Shown here piece after piece: positions 21,220 to 31,536 of a stretch of 64,000 nt of DNA. Every line of letters begins with the position of its first letter. Position 1 is the first letter of the stretch. The stretch is taken from NCBI GenBank assembly GCA_019925095.2, contig CM034391.1:27827051-27891050 (forward strand), read 5' to 3'. The position numbers were made by a program, and so were the translations under genes. Source of the stretch: Dendrolimus kikuchii (taxonomy: Eukaryota > Arthropoda > Insecta > Lepidoptera > Lasiocampidae). The notes under the pieces were generated by a model, which worked only from the letters and a program-made list of their open reading frames with translations, was not told the DNA's origin and made no database searches.

Positions 21220-21514
21220 TTAGATTAGGCTCCCATAGAGTAAATAATAACCATAAACAAAATTAAAATTAACAAGTTGGCGGTAGGCTAAATAAAACTT
21301 TAACAATACTCGTTGACACTTGACATGTCTGTCTTCCGTGATCACGGCCACTGAAAAGTGGCCGAAATGTCGGAAAAACCAAAATCAATTAAATTACCGC
21401 GCTTAAAACCGTTAAAATGTAGTTTTATTATGAAATTAATATTATTTCTATTATAATATTTTAAACGCCGTATATTATATGATATGACGTTATTTTAACG
21501 CCTGTAGGATCTTT

Positions 21515-21831
21515 CTTTTTGTTTATTGAAGGAGTTCAACAGACAGACAGACGGCCCACTTGATGGACAGCGGTTAACATTGCCTATGGACATTTGCAAC
21601 ACTAAAAGTGCTACAAATGCTCTTCTGCTCTCTTAAGGGAGACTGGAACCTGGCCACTGATGCCGGAACACAACTCAAGGTTGTTATGGTGACATACTCT
21701 AGACCAGGGGTGGTAGTCATCCAGTCGGGCAAATGCCCTACCACCTGGCTGTGGGTTGTTTTGTCGCCTCTTACGACAGGCCGCTCCAACGCAGGAAATT
21801 GTATTCTTTCTCCGTTCCTGCACGGATAAAA
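21515..21831 (-). mobile_element. Rep-A, long form
   Basis: Complete copy with tail variant CTTCAATAAAC. It belongs to the subgroup with CTCCAACGCAGG in the head (shared with 2961, 58675 and 63325). Confidence 0.87.
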
Positions 21832-22069
21832 GGAGGTAGTACAAATTTAAATTTTAAGCCATATCAGTACAAATCTGTTTTGTATGGGACAAATGTACTG
21901 CCTCACACGTGTCCTTATTCATCACTAATTCCATCTCGCTCGCTCCTTCACCCTATACGGGGCATTCTCTTCAAGTAGTATATACGAATCAGCCATTAAC
22001 CAACTAATTGTATAATTATGTTGAAAAATATAGAAAGAACGTCCCACATTCAATCACTGTAACAAATCT

Positions 22070-22852
22070 TATACTAATATATAAAGCTGAAGAGTTTGTT
22101 TGTTTGAACGTGGTAATCTCAGGAACTACTGGTTTGATTTGAAAAAATCTTTCAGTATTAGATAGCCCCTTTTTTTTTATTCCTCTCTCCGGACGAACGA
22201 GATTATCCGGACTTATTGTCTTTTTTGGGGTTTGTATATATATTTTTATTTTTATTCTTTATTTTCTTTTTTTTTGTGATTTTTTGTCTTTTTTCTTTTG
22301 GGTACTTTAATTTTCAAAAACAAGGTTTTAGAATGTTACTTATTACTATATACATTTTAGGCTTATATACTATTACAATTTTCTATTAGTTTCTATTTGT
22401 CTAAATACATATTTTATTTATCTTTTAACTCTTTTACATATAGGACACATTCTATCTATTTTAACTTATACTCTACTGCTTTTGCAAGCTTCTTATATCC
22501 TGATATCTATTTCTTACTATTGTTTCTTATATTTTAGGCTTAATTACTATATATTTGTTTATTTGCTTTTTTTATTGTTTTTATGTGGATTATGTTTATG
22601 TATCTATTCTATTTTCTACATTATCTATATATTCTTAAATATATGTTAAATGTACTCTTATCTATCTACTTTGTGTTGTTTTATTTCGCTCTACCATAGA
22701 TAGCCCATTTAGCCAGGAAGGCTATAGGCTATATATCATCACGCTAAGACCAATAGGAGCGGAGCATCAATGAATAGTGTTTTAAAATCGGGGGGATTTT
22801 TTTAACTTACTTTTTTACTATTTCACGCGGACCAAGTCGCGGGCAGAAGCTC
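22070..22852 (+). mobile_element. Helitron-like element split by a 528-bp retroposon
   Basis: It starts TCTTATACTAATATATAAAGC and ends GTCGCGGGCAGAAGCT. The break lies within TTAGATAGCCCATTTA. Confidence 0.8.
22169..22696 (-). mobile_element. 528-bp poly(A) retroposon with 10-bp target duplication
   Basis: The insert is flanked by TAGATAGCCC (22159-22168 and 22697-22706). Read on the minus strand it begins near GGTAGAGCGAAATAAAAC and ends CTCGTTCGTCCGGAGAGAGG then AATAAAAAAAAA. It is extremely AT-rich with no coding frame. The family is not recognised, and it has no second copy in this window. Confidence 0.85.
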
Positions 22853-22859
22853 CCACATT

Positions 22860-23500
22860 CAATAAGTATAACAAATGGTGTGATAAAGTGCAAATCATTC
22901 ATATCACTTACCACGAAATGCCTCCATTTATGAAGTACGGCTTGATTGATCATGGAGGATGCTTACCCATATCTGGGCTGGTTCACCACGCCTGGGCTAT
23001 TAATCTCACCTTTTGACATGGTTTGTATACATGAGTGGTATTTGGCACCCATATTAAAAATTACTTTAGTAAGTTACTACGCATGTTTATTTCTGAAACA
23101 ATCTTTATACAAGTTCACCAAACGTTAAAAAACTTCAGTGCTTATAGAAAATGTAATACAAGCATTTTTCTCCGAAGGATGTAGGCGCACGAAGTTCTTT
23201 GACAAGGGTTACTCTCGATTTAAATTAATTCAAAATCCACAATTGACGAAGAAATCGCGTATCATGCATATAAAAATTAAACGCCTGTAGAAAATGTAAT
23301 AGCTATATGCGTGTACAAGATTTTTTCCAAGAATTTAGGCGCACGGCCTTCTTTAACAAGGTTTACTCTCGATTTGCCTGGGATCCCGTCAAGAAATCCT
23401 GACCATGGAACTACCTCGGGAGTATACACTTACGAATAAAGAAAAACATTTGAAAATCGGTCTTCAATTGACGGAGATATCGTGAAACAATATAATACAA
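22860..23500. other. Spacer, no gene recognised
   Basis: Two related segments (GAAAATGTAATACAAGCATT... and GAAAATGTAATAGCTATATG...) at about 23145 and 23290 share GGCGCAC and GTTTACTCTCGATTT, suggesting an old duplication of about 140 bp. No coding frame is supported. Confidence 0.5.
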
Positions 23501-23504
23501 ATAT

Positions 23505-23665
23505 ATAATATCAGCCCATAAATGTCCCACTGCTGGGCTCGGGCCTCCCATTATAGGGGGAACGGACGTATACCAGCCACGCTTGTCCAAGGCGGCTTGG
23601 CAAGTTTGACACATCGGTTGTCTCGATGTGCAGGTTGCATCACGATGTTTTCCTTCACTGTTATT
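23505..23665 (-). repeat. SINE-H fragment
   Basis: CAGCCCATAAATGTCCCACT, TCCAAGGCGGCTTGGCAAG and GTTTTCCTTCAC belong to the SINE-H body. It ends in (TAG)n at the junction with the next TATG-LINE. Confidence 0.65.
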
Positions 23666-23690
23666 AGTAGTAGTAGTAGTAGTAGTAGTA

Positions 23691-23941
23691 TAATTTCACG
23701 CCAGTTCCCTTGCGGGGTAGGCACGAACAACAGAGCGCCATTTAGGCCCATTCTTACACACCTCACTTGCTTCTTTGACATTCATAACTCTTGTCATGCA
23801 CGCTCGTCTGTTCTTAAGGCTCCTGACATCACCCTCCGCTAGTACACGATCAATTTGATCATGGAAGGTGTGTCGTGGCCTTCCACGACTTCTGCATCCA
23901 TCCACTTTTGCATTGTATATCTGTTTAGTCATCCTTTCGCT
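23691..23941 (-). pseudogene. TATG-LINE tail, intact C-terminal frame
   Basis: The frame is open from MTKQIYNAKVDGCRS through YPARELA (78 residues). The usual (TATG)n is replaced by ATTATAC then (TAC)n, so tail length and unit can change. Confidence 0.87.
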
Positions 23942-24080
23942 TGAAGGTTAATAAAAATATATCAATGCTTGCGAAGCCACGACCAACTGCTAGTCTACCA
24001 TATTCCTAACTTTTTCAAGACACTATTTACATAGTTTCATAGTTCATAATATCACAACATGTGAGACATAAGCCTTGAGA

Positions 24081-24312
24081 TTTTTTTTATTGCAGGAGGT
24101 CAGTAGACAGGCAGACAGCCTACTTGATGGAAAGCAGTTACCATCGCCTATGGACATTTGCAACACCAAAGGTGCTACAAATGCGCTGCTGCTCTCTTAA
24201 GGGAAACTGGAACCTGGTCACTAATGCCGGAACACAACTCAAGGTTGTTATGGCGACATACTTTAGAGCAGGGGTCGTAGCCATCCAGTCGGGCTTATGC
24301 CCTACCACCTGG
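24081..24312 (-). mobile_element. Rep-A, short form
   Basis: It has an A8 tail and terminates exactly at CCACCTGG, the short-form 5' end, with unrelated sequence (AAGTTAGAG) beyond. Confidence 0.85.
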
Positions 24313-24729
24313 AAGTTAGAGTAATACCTTCGTTTCCTCGTTACTCGACAATGTCTGATTACTGTCGTAAAAATGACGAACGGCACGTTATATGTCGTAG
24401 TGGTAGAACGTGAAATGCCACATTGTCTGAGCGAAGGTCGGTTACGGTCTTTATTGTAACTGGTTTCGACGCTCGTAAAAGTTTTAATGTCCACTAGAAT
24501 ACGCTCGCGACAAAGTGTTAGTTGGATTTATAGCAATAAAGATTATTGAAGTGTTTCTCTGTGATTTCAATATAATTAGCAATATTTTAGTATTAAATGC
24601 TACTTAGATATCCATCAAGATAACATGTAATAAGATAATATGTAAAATAAATTCATATACCACTCTACATCGACATCAAGTATATATGTTTTGACTTGAA
24701 TATAGTAATCTTGCGTATAGACACTATGG

Positions 24730-24797
24730 CCAGGTGGTAGGGCATTTGCCCGACTGGATGGCTACCACCCCTGGTCTAAAGTATGTCGCCATAACAA
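24730..24797 (+). repeat. Rep-A short-form 5' fragment with duplicated flank
   Basis: It begins CCAGGTGGTAGGGC and stops at CATAACAA, well before the normal poly(A). GACACTAT flanks both sides (24720-24727, 24798-24805), consistent with reverse transcription primed from an internal A-rich site. Confidence 0.75.
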
Positions 24798-24810
24798 GAC
24801 ACTATATATT

Positions 24811-25169
24811 TTTTATTATTGTGTACAATAAAAGAAGATGGCAGCTGGAGGGTCCGAACCAACTCCGAAATAGAAGACCTCACAACATAATTGGGGAGAT
24901 AAAATCTCACCGACTCCGCTGGCTCGGTCATGTAGAGCGGATGGAGAAGGATCGGGGAGAGAAGAAAGCATACTTGGGGCGACCAGTCGGTCGACGACAG
25001 GTTGGTCGTCCCAAGTATCGATGGAAGGATAGAGTGGAAGCTGACCTGACCGCACTACAAGCCCACAATTGGCAAGACACTGCGCAGGACAGAAGAAAGT
25101 GGCGTGCTCTTGTTTCGCAGGCCAAGAGTCACTTTGGGTCGCTAAGCCAACGGAGTTAGTTAGTTAGTT
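24811..25169 (+). pseudogene. Second LINE family 3' end, (TTAG)n tail, 14-bp duplication
   Basis: AGACACTATATATT flanks it at 24797-24810 and 25170-25183. It encodes RRPHNIIGEIKSHRLRWLGH, RPKYRWKDRVEADLTAL and WRALVSQAKSHFGSLSQ before a stop, then GTTAGTTAGTTAG. HRLRWLGHVERM and RPKYRWKD are typical of the post-RT region of many LINEs. It differs clearly from the TATG-LINE in sequence and tail unit. Confidence 0.88.
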
Positions 25170-25318
25170 AGACACTATATATTGTAATAATAAGTAAAAT
25201 CATGTTTTTTAAATAAACATTAATCAAGATAACTGATGTGTCAAACTTGCCAAGCCGTCTTAGACAAGCGTGACAAGTATACAGTTTGATTCTATAAGAA
25301 ACTGGGTTGCCCAAACCC

Positions 25319-25880
25319 AGCAGTCGTGATAGCATAATGGCTAGCGCACGCGTCCCCAACTCAAAAGGCGCGGGTTCGATCCTGACCGGAATGCATGCAC
25401 CACTTAGACAGTTTTCTGACCCAATCTGCATATTGTTATAATTACCAAGTGGAAGTGGGTAAGGAAAGGAATGCTCCGGTAGTTCAGGCATGATGAAAGA
25501 ATGACTAAACAGATATACAATGCAAAAGTGGATGGATGCAGAAGTCGTGGAAGGCCACGACACACCTTCCATGATCAAATTGATCGTTTACTAGCAGAAG
25601 GTGATGTCAGGAGCCTTGATGTTGATGTCAGAGCTATGAATGTCAAAGAAGCAAGTGAGGTGTGTAAGAATAAGCCTGAATGGCGCTGTTGTTCGTGCCT
25701 ACCCCGCAAGGGAACTGACGTGAAGTTATGTATGTATGTATTACCAAGTGCTAACAATGCTGAAGGAAAATTTTGTAATGCAACCTGCACATCGAGATAA
25801 CCGATGTGTCAAACCTTCCAAGCCGTCTTGGACAAGTGGTGGCTGGTATACTGTCCATTCCCCTAATATAGGAGACCCAA
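25319..25880 (+). mobile_element. SINE-H split by a TATG-LINE
   Basis: The head has an A-box-like TAGCATAATGGC and a B box GGTTCGATCC (25374-25383). The body resumes at 25751 after the insert, with AACCTGCACATCGAGATAAC and TGGACAAG blocks. It is not a functional tRNA gene: the body extends beyond the head and no acceptor stem closes. Confidence 0.75.
25452..25739 (+). pseudogene. TATG-LINE with 11-bp target duplication inside SINE-H
   Basis: ATTACCAAGTG flanks it (25441-25451, 25740-25750). It shares with 1-695 the loss of the GTGGAAAGAATGC segment before ATGATGAAAG and so marks the same subfamily. Part of the AGACGAGCGTGCATG block is replaced. Confidence 0.9.
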
Positions 25881-25931
25881 CAGTGAAACATTTATATATT
25901 ACGTAGTAATTATATATGATAAAAAGTGTAT

Positions 25932-26194
25932 AAGATGGAAAGCGGTTCCCATCGCCTATGGACATTTGCAACACCAAAGGTGCTGCAAATACAGTGTTGC
26001 TCTCTAAAAAAAGCTTGGCCACTAATGCGGGAACATAACTCAAGGTTGTTATGGTGGCATACTTTAGACCGGGGCTGGTAGCCAACAAGACGGGCAAATA
26101 CTCAACCACCTGGCTGTGGGTTGTTTTGTCGCCTCTAATGACACACCGCCCGGCCGCAGGAAATTGTATTCTTTCACGAGTCCTGCACAGATAT
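25932..26194 (-). mobile_element. Rep-A, long form, diverged
   Basis: It has deletions in the middle and lacks its poly(A) end. Its head (CCGCCCGGCCGCAGGAAATT ... CCTGCACAGATAT) is part of the unit amplified next door. Confidence 0.78.
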
Positions 26195-26828
26195 GAAGGT
26201 GAACGAAAACATCGTGATGAAACCTGCACATCGAGATAACCGATGTGTCAAACCTGCACATCGAGATAGCCAATGTGTCAAACCTGCACATCGAGATAAC
26301 TAACGTGTTAAACCTTGACACGTTAGCCAAGCCGCCTTGGATAAGCATGGCGGGTATACTGTCTGTTCTGAGGCCCGAGCTCCAGACCGCCCGGCCGCAG
26401 GAAATTGTATTCTTTCACCAGTCCTGCACAGATATGAAGGTGAAGGAAAACATCGTGATGAAACCTGCACATCGAGATAACCGATGTGTCAAACCTGCAC
26501 ATCGAGATAGCCAATGTGTCAAACCTGCACATCGAGATAACTAACGTGTCAAACCTTGACACGTTAGCCAAGCCGCCTTGGATAAGCATGGCGGGTATAC
26601 TGTCTGTTCTGAGGCCCGAGCTCCAGACCGCCCGGCCGCAGGAAATTGTATTCTTTCACGAGACCTGCACAGATATGAAGGTGAAGGAAAACATCGTGAT
26701 GAAACCTGCACATCGAGATAACCGATGTGTCAAACCTGCACATCGAGATAGCCAATGTGTCAAACCTGTACATCGAGACAGCTAACGTGTCAAGGTTTGA
26801 CACGCCAAGCCAAGCCGCCTTGGACAAG
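26146..26828 (+). repeat. 241-bp tandem repeat made from a Rep-A/SINE-H junction, about 2.8 copies
   Basis: ATCGTGATG recurs at 26211, 26452 and 26693, an exact 241-base period. Each unit joins a Rep-A head piece (GCCGCAGGAAATTGTATTC) to SINE-H sequence that itself contains three 30-base subrepeats (AACCTGCACATCGAGATA) and a palindrome (AACGTGTCAAACCTTGACACGTT). Confidence 0.93.
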
Positions 26829-27399
26829 CATTGCGGGCATACTGAAAGGCCTCGGGCCTCAGCAGTGGGACGTTTATGAGCTCTTATTCTATAACTTTAC
26901 CAGCACAATGTTTGTTTGGTAAACATTTGGACCTCAAAGTTTTGTTTAAATAATTAATGTGTGAATATTAAAATAACAACAGCGTTATGGACGCCAACTT
27001 AATTTAGGCTTGTAATAATATGTAATAGTTTTGCATAACATATTGTTAGATAGGTATACTAAGAATTTTGGGTCAGATTCCCGATGACTTTAATAAAACA
27101 AAACAAACACAAGTTTCAACCTCGACTTTGTTCCCGTGAAACTAATATTTAAAATCGTATATATTCAGACACAATACGCAATTCCGGATGTGACTTTTTG
27201 GATAGTTGCCTTCGACAACACCAATGACACAATATACGTAAACGTCACACGTCACATTAGCAGTGACAGATAAAACGTCACTTGCGAACTTCAAGTCACT
27301 TCATACTTGATTACTTCATAATATACGTTTGAAAATTTATCAGCGTAACGAATTTGTAAAAAAACGAGTTATACGAAATTTATACGAGAAAAACCTCTC

Positions 27400-27591
27400 G
27401 TGAGAAAAATTGATCGTGTACTAGCGGAGGGTGATGTCAGGAGCCTTAAGAACAGACGAGCGTGCATGACAAGAGTTATGAATGTCAAAGAAGCAAGTGA
27501 GGTGTGTAAGAATGGGCCTAAATGGCGCTCTGTTGTTCGTGCCTACCCCGCAAGGGAACTGGCGTGAAGTTATGTATGTATGTATGTATGT
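27400..27591 (+). pseudogene. TATG-LINE tail with 11-bp target duplication
   Basis: AAAAACCTCTC flanks it (27389-27399, 27592-27602). About eight non-element bases (GTGAGAAA) lie at its 5' junction, as untemplated additions often do in target-primed insertions. The tail has five TATG units. Confidence 0.9.
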
Positions 27592-27715
27592 AAAAACCTC
27601 TCATCATTTTGGATATCCTCCGTTCCTGTGTCTACAGTATATAAATAAATAAAATTGCAATGTCTGTTTGTAATATCAAAATAACAGCTTTTTTGAAATG
27701 TATATGATATATATA

Positions 27716-27949
27716 TTTTTTTTTATTGCAGGCGTTCAGCAGACAGGCAGACGGCCCACTTGATGGAAAGCGGTAACCATCGCCTATGGACATTTGCAAC
27801 ACCAAAAGTGCTACAAATGCGCTGCTGCTCTCTTAAGGGAGACTGGAACCTGGTCACTAATGCCGGAACACAACTTAAGGTTGTTATGGCGGCATACTCT
27901 AGACCAGGGGTGGTAGCCATCCAGTCGGGCAAATGCCCTACCACCTGGC
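27716..27949 (-). mobile_element. Rep-A, short form
   Basis: It has an A9 tail and ends at CCACCTGG next to CAAAGGAACGG. It is another exact short-form 5' terminus. Confidence 0.86.
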
Positions 27950-27979
27950 AAAGGAACGGATACGGAACTTATATCAATA

Positions 27980-28218
27980 AATCAAAAAAAAAAAAAACTG
28001 TCTGGTTGTTTGTTCCGGCTAATCTCTGAAACGACTAGACCGATTTTGATGGGGCTTTCACTGGCAGGTGGCTGATGTTATAAGAAGTGACTTAAGCTGC
28101 TTTTATTTTAGAAAAAAATTGAAAGGCCGAGTACGCCGCCGCCGCTGCCGCATCTTCGGCTGCAGCGGCAAGTTAATTTAAATTAAATTCCACGCGTACC
28201 AAGTCGGGAATAACAACT
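27980..28218 (+). mobile_element. Helitron-like element
   Basis: GTTCCGGCTAATCTCTGAAACGACTAGACCG is followed by GGCAGGTGGCTGATG and ends in CGCGTACCAAGTCGGGAATAACAACTAGT. The ends match the CTAGT group, but the 5' TC terminus is unclear because of an A run. Confidence 0.55.
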
Positions 28219-28239
28219 AGTCGTATATAAATAAATCAT

Positions 28240-28332
28240 AGACGGGCTGCGGTCGAGAGAGCTTGGCCTTTGCAGGCCTAATTCACTGCAACGCACGTCA
28301 TGGGTTCGACTCTTGGTATGGTACCTAAATGT
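28240..28332 (+). repeat. Degenerate tRNA-headed SINE fragment
   Basis: GACGGGCTGCGGTCGAGAGAGC with a later GGGTTCGACTC B box resembles the SINE-B head with many changes. Confidence 0.5.
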
Positions 28333-28352
28333 CATAAAAAATATTTCCGTTA

Positions 28353-28910
28353 TATTTTCTTAAGTTTTCGCGACTTGTATACATAATAAAAATACGTTTT
28401 AACGGTTTTAAGCGCGGTATTTTTATTTGATTTTGGTTTTCCGACGTTTCGGCCACTTTTCAGTGGCCGTGATCACGGAAGACAAAGATGTCAAGTGTCA
28501 ACGAGTATTGTTAAAGTTTTATTTAGCCTACCGCCAACTTGTTAATTTTAATTATTTAGTTTTAATTTTGTTTATGGTTATTATTTACTCTATGGGAGCC
28601 TAATCTAATTTACTACCGCTTCGCAACATGTTATGGCTTGAAGAGAAGAAGCGGCGCAAGAAACTCTTCAGCAAACATGCCTAGCTCTAATCATTTTATA
28701 TAGTATTAAAATGGGTGGAAGGAAAAATAAAAATAATTATCAGTCAAGTTGGTTTGTGTTCGGTTGTACGTAGAAAGAGCTCACAGTGTCTTGAGGTCTG
28801 GCAGCTGGTTTTTGCTGTGTTTGGGTCTGAAAACTGGCCGAAACGTCGGAAAAACCAAAATCAAATAAAATTACCGCGCTTAAAACCGTTAAAACGTAGT
28901 TTTATTATGT
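28353..28910 (+). mobile_element. Rep-F, uninterrupted copy
   Basis: This is the cleanest copy, about 558 bp. TTTTCTTAAGTTTTCGCGAC starts it. Inverted terminal segments of about 75 bp surround 28384-28460 and 28840-28908. The centre holds CAGTGGCCGTGATCACGG, GCTTGAAGAGAAGAAGCGG and GTCTTGAGGTCTGGCAGC. No coding frame is present. Confidence 0.78.
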
Positions 28911-28924
28911 CTACTCAATTTAGA

Positions 28925-29430
28925 TAAAGTGATAATTGACACAGAATTAATCACATTAACTAGCAATTTTATATAATATCTTCGAAGACTTGGATAATGT
29001 AATAAAACAAGTAGGCATAGGTAAAGATTATAAAATTATATTTCAATTTGCCTAAGAATTAAAATAACATTGTCATAGATAATAATTCTACGTTAATTAA
29101 CATTGTTATAAAGTTATTTAAATTTAATTTATAAAGTAAATTTAAAGCTCACTAGCCATAAAACAAAATTTAAAAAAAACACAGAGATCAATACAAGTAT
29201 TTGGTATCACTCTTTTAAGACTACAATAATAAAATATTTAAAATGAACTGACATGAATTAACCGGGTCATAATTATTATTTATAGAGAGGTAGCAAGTCA
29301 GTTCGACCGTATTTATTACTTTGGCTAACTTTGACCCGCTATTATGAATAATATCCGGATAAAGTGATTAATTTATCACATTGTCTAGTCAATTTTGCTA
29401 TTATATATAATGAATGCTGTTATATTATAT
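28925..29430. other. AT-rich spacer
   Basis: No gene, tandem repeat or shared repeat is recognised here. Confidence 0.6.
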
Positions 29431-29926
29431 ATGATGAAAGAATGACTAAACAGATATACAATGCAAAAGTGGATGGATGCAGAAGTCGTGGAAGGCCACG
29501 ACACACCTTCCATGATCAAATTCAAGGACGGCCTCTGTGGTTGAGCGGGCTAAGCCTTTGCCGGCCTTCCTCACTGCAACGCAGAGGCTCCGGGTTCGAT
29601 TCCTGGTATAGTAAATTTCGTCTGGGTGTCTGGGATCGGCCTCAGAGTAGTCCGTTGTATATTACCCATAACACAAGCGTAATTTGCTTAATTTGGGGAT
29701 ATACGATATGTGTGTTTGTCTGCCGATTATTATTATTATTATTAAATTGATCGTGTACTAGCAGAAGGTGATGTCAGGAGCCTTAATAACAGACGAGCGT
29801 GCATGACAAGAGCTATGAATGTGAAAGAAGCAAGTGAGGTGTGTAAGAATAAGCCTAAATGGCGCTCTGTTGTTCGTGCCTATCCCGCAAGGGAACTGGC
29901 GTGAAGCTATGTATGTATGTATGTAT
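29431..29926 (+). pseudogene. TATG-LINE tail split by SINE-B
   Basis: It resumes after the SINE with AAATTGATCGTGTACTAGC and ends in five TATG units. Apart from the insert, the C-terminal frame is nearly intact. Confidence 0.88.
29523..29743 (+). mobile_element. SINE-B inside a TATG-LINE
   Basis: AAATT is duplicated (29518-29522, 29744-29748). The A box TGGTTGAGCGGG and B box GGTTCGATTCC are both perfect, and the tail is (TTA)n rather than poly(A). It lacks about 30 bases found at 7110-7150. Confidence 0.9.
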
Positions 29927-30429
29927 ATATAATGACCAGTATAGTAGTTTAAATATATTAAGCTACCACAATTAATTATTAAAGATGTTATAGATAAATT
30001 TGGATTCATTTAGTAATTAGAAAAACGTCTTATATCATCGCAGACATAAGCCAAGTCTCACTTACATGACATGACATTATAAACATGTATTCATAAACGT
30101 TGGTAGAGGTTGGTGCTGAAGAACAAAACCTCCGTGTTACACCAGTCATTATATATAATAGCTATTTAATCACTATGACTGTAACATATATACTCAAATA
30201 GATGGCGCTACTAAGTGTATATTGAAATTAATATCATTTTAAAAATTCACAGTTATCCGGTATTTACAAAAAAAAAATCAAAATTAAAAAAAACCTAATA
30301 TAAGCATTTAAGTTCTATATTAAAGAATTTTATAACAAAGCGCAAAAATTTTGAATAAAACTAATTTGTGGTTAATATATTACATACAATTTGTGCAATG
30401 TATTTTTTTTTTTAATTTCTTTGATCTTA

Positions 30430-30630
30430 CCTTATGAATTTTCTAAAAGTTTTTCACTTACGCTACGGCGTAGTAGCGAACCGTAGCGCCGTAGCCGTTC
30501 AGGCGTCGCGGTGGCTACGAGCCGACTGAAAGCTCCGAGCGCTTTTCTATTCTACCGTGAATATTTCAAATACGGTTTAATGATTTCGTGAAGCGGTTTA
30601 ATTATCTAGTGATACGGTTTAATGATTTCG
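30430..30630 (+). repeat. GC-rich foldback and 24-bp short repeats
   Basis: GCTACGGCG pairs with CGCCGTAGC (about 30470-30500). Just downstream three related units of ACGGTTTAATGATTTCGTGA type occur (30572-30640). No other copy is seen in the window, and surrounding sequence 30010-30430 is featureless AT-rich spacer. Confidence 0.6.
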
Positions 30631-30931
30631 TGATACAGTTAAATGTTTTTGATTATGTCTTCTGTGTGGAAATTACTTGTACACTATACATATGTTTGCG
30701 GATGAAATATTATTTTTAATAAAACTTGTGCGTGCTAGAACCATGCTGGAATCAATTCCCTGATTAAAGCTCTTGGGGCCGGCTTGATCAGTGGTGGTGG
30801 TCTTCTTCCTCTTGGCCATTTGAGGGGTCGGTAGCGGGGTTTGGAGCCATTGGGGCCTTCTTAACGGTGGTCTCGCAACGGCTCTCGTTGGCCAGTCTGC
30901 GGCATCTGATGGCCTTCGCGGGCTTTGCGTT

Positions 30932-31120
30932 ATTACAAATAAATACGCTGCTGCTCTCTTAAGGGAAACTGGTACCTGGCCACCAACGCCGGAACACAAC
31001 TCAAGGTTGTTATGGGGGCGTACTTTAGACCAGGAGTGGTAGCCACCCAGACAGGCAAATAGCCTACCACCTGGCTGTGGGTCGTTTTGCCGCCTCTTAC
31101 AACAGGCCGTTCAGCCGCTA
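30932..31120 (-). repeat. Rep-A fragment, old
   Basis: It runs from AATACGCTGCTGCTC to CAGGCCGTTCAGCCGC with scattered changes, missing both ends. A Rep-P fragment (TGCTGGAATCAATTCC) lies upstream at 30738-30800. Confidence 0.78.
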
Positions 31121-31536
31121 AAATAAGATAATATACATGAGATATAATGAATACTACATACTACAATTCAAATATCTAATAACAGTATTGGGCCCCAGGG
31201 CAAACCAACTCTTAGCGAGCCTTTAGGATAATGTTAATAAGAGGGTGGTGCTGTCAAAGGTCAATTTTGACCTCCTTCTCTACCTCCCTTAATGCACGCC
31301 ATCTAGTGGCGGTTGCACACACCGGCATTAATGAGTCTTTTTTATCACTCACAAATATGGCGGTTAAATTCGGGCGGGTCGGTCGTCCGCGCGCGATCTG
31401 TTAGGCAATATTCGACCTTATTGTATGGTAGAGCGGTGGTGCGGCGGTGACCCTCCAGTGACGTCGCGTGACGACACAAAATCGTAGGCCAATGAGCCTC
31501 CTTAGAAGGGAATCAGAAGATGTCAGTGTGACTGGG

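Larger units (their letters stand above)
20490..21431 (-). mobile_element. Rep-F with two nested insertions and a 14-bp duplication
   Basis: The element is flanked by GAAATTAATATTAT (20476-20489 and 21432-21445). Its long terminal inverted segments (AACGGTTTTAAGCGCGG / CCGCGCTTAAAACCGTT) enclose a Helitron-like element (20617-20827) and Rep-A (20905-21219). A 14-bp duplication is unusual for TIR DNA transposons and normal for retroposons. Confidence 0.75.

Noticed and set aside
25319..25395. tRNA gene
   Set aside because: A and B boxes are present but the acceptor stem does not close and the sequence continues as a repeated SINE body. The same holds for 6974-7231, 29523-29600 and 47648-47720.
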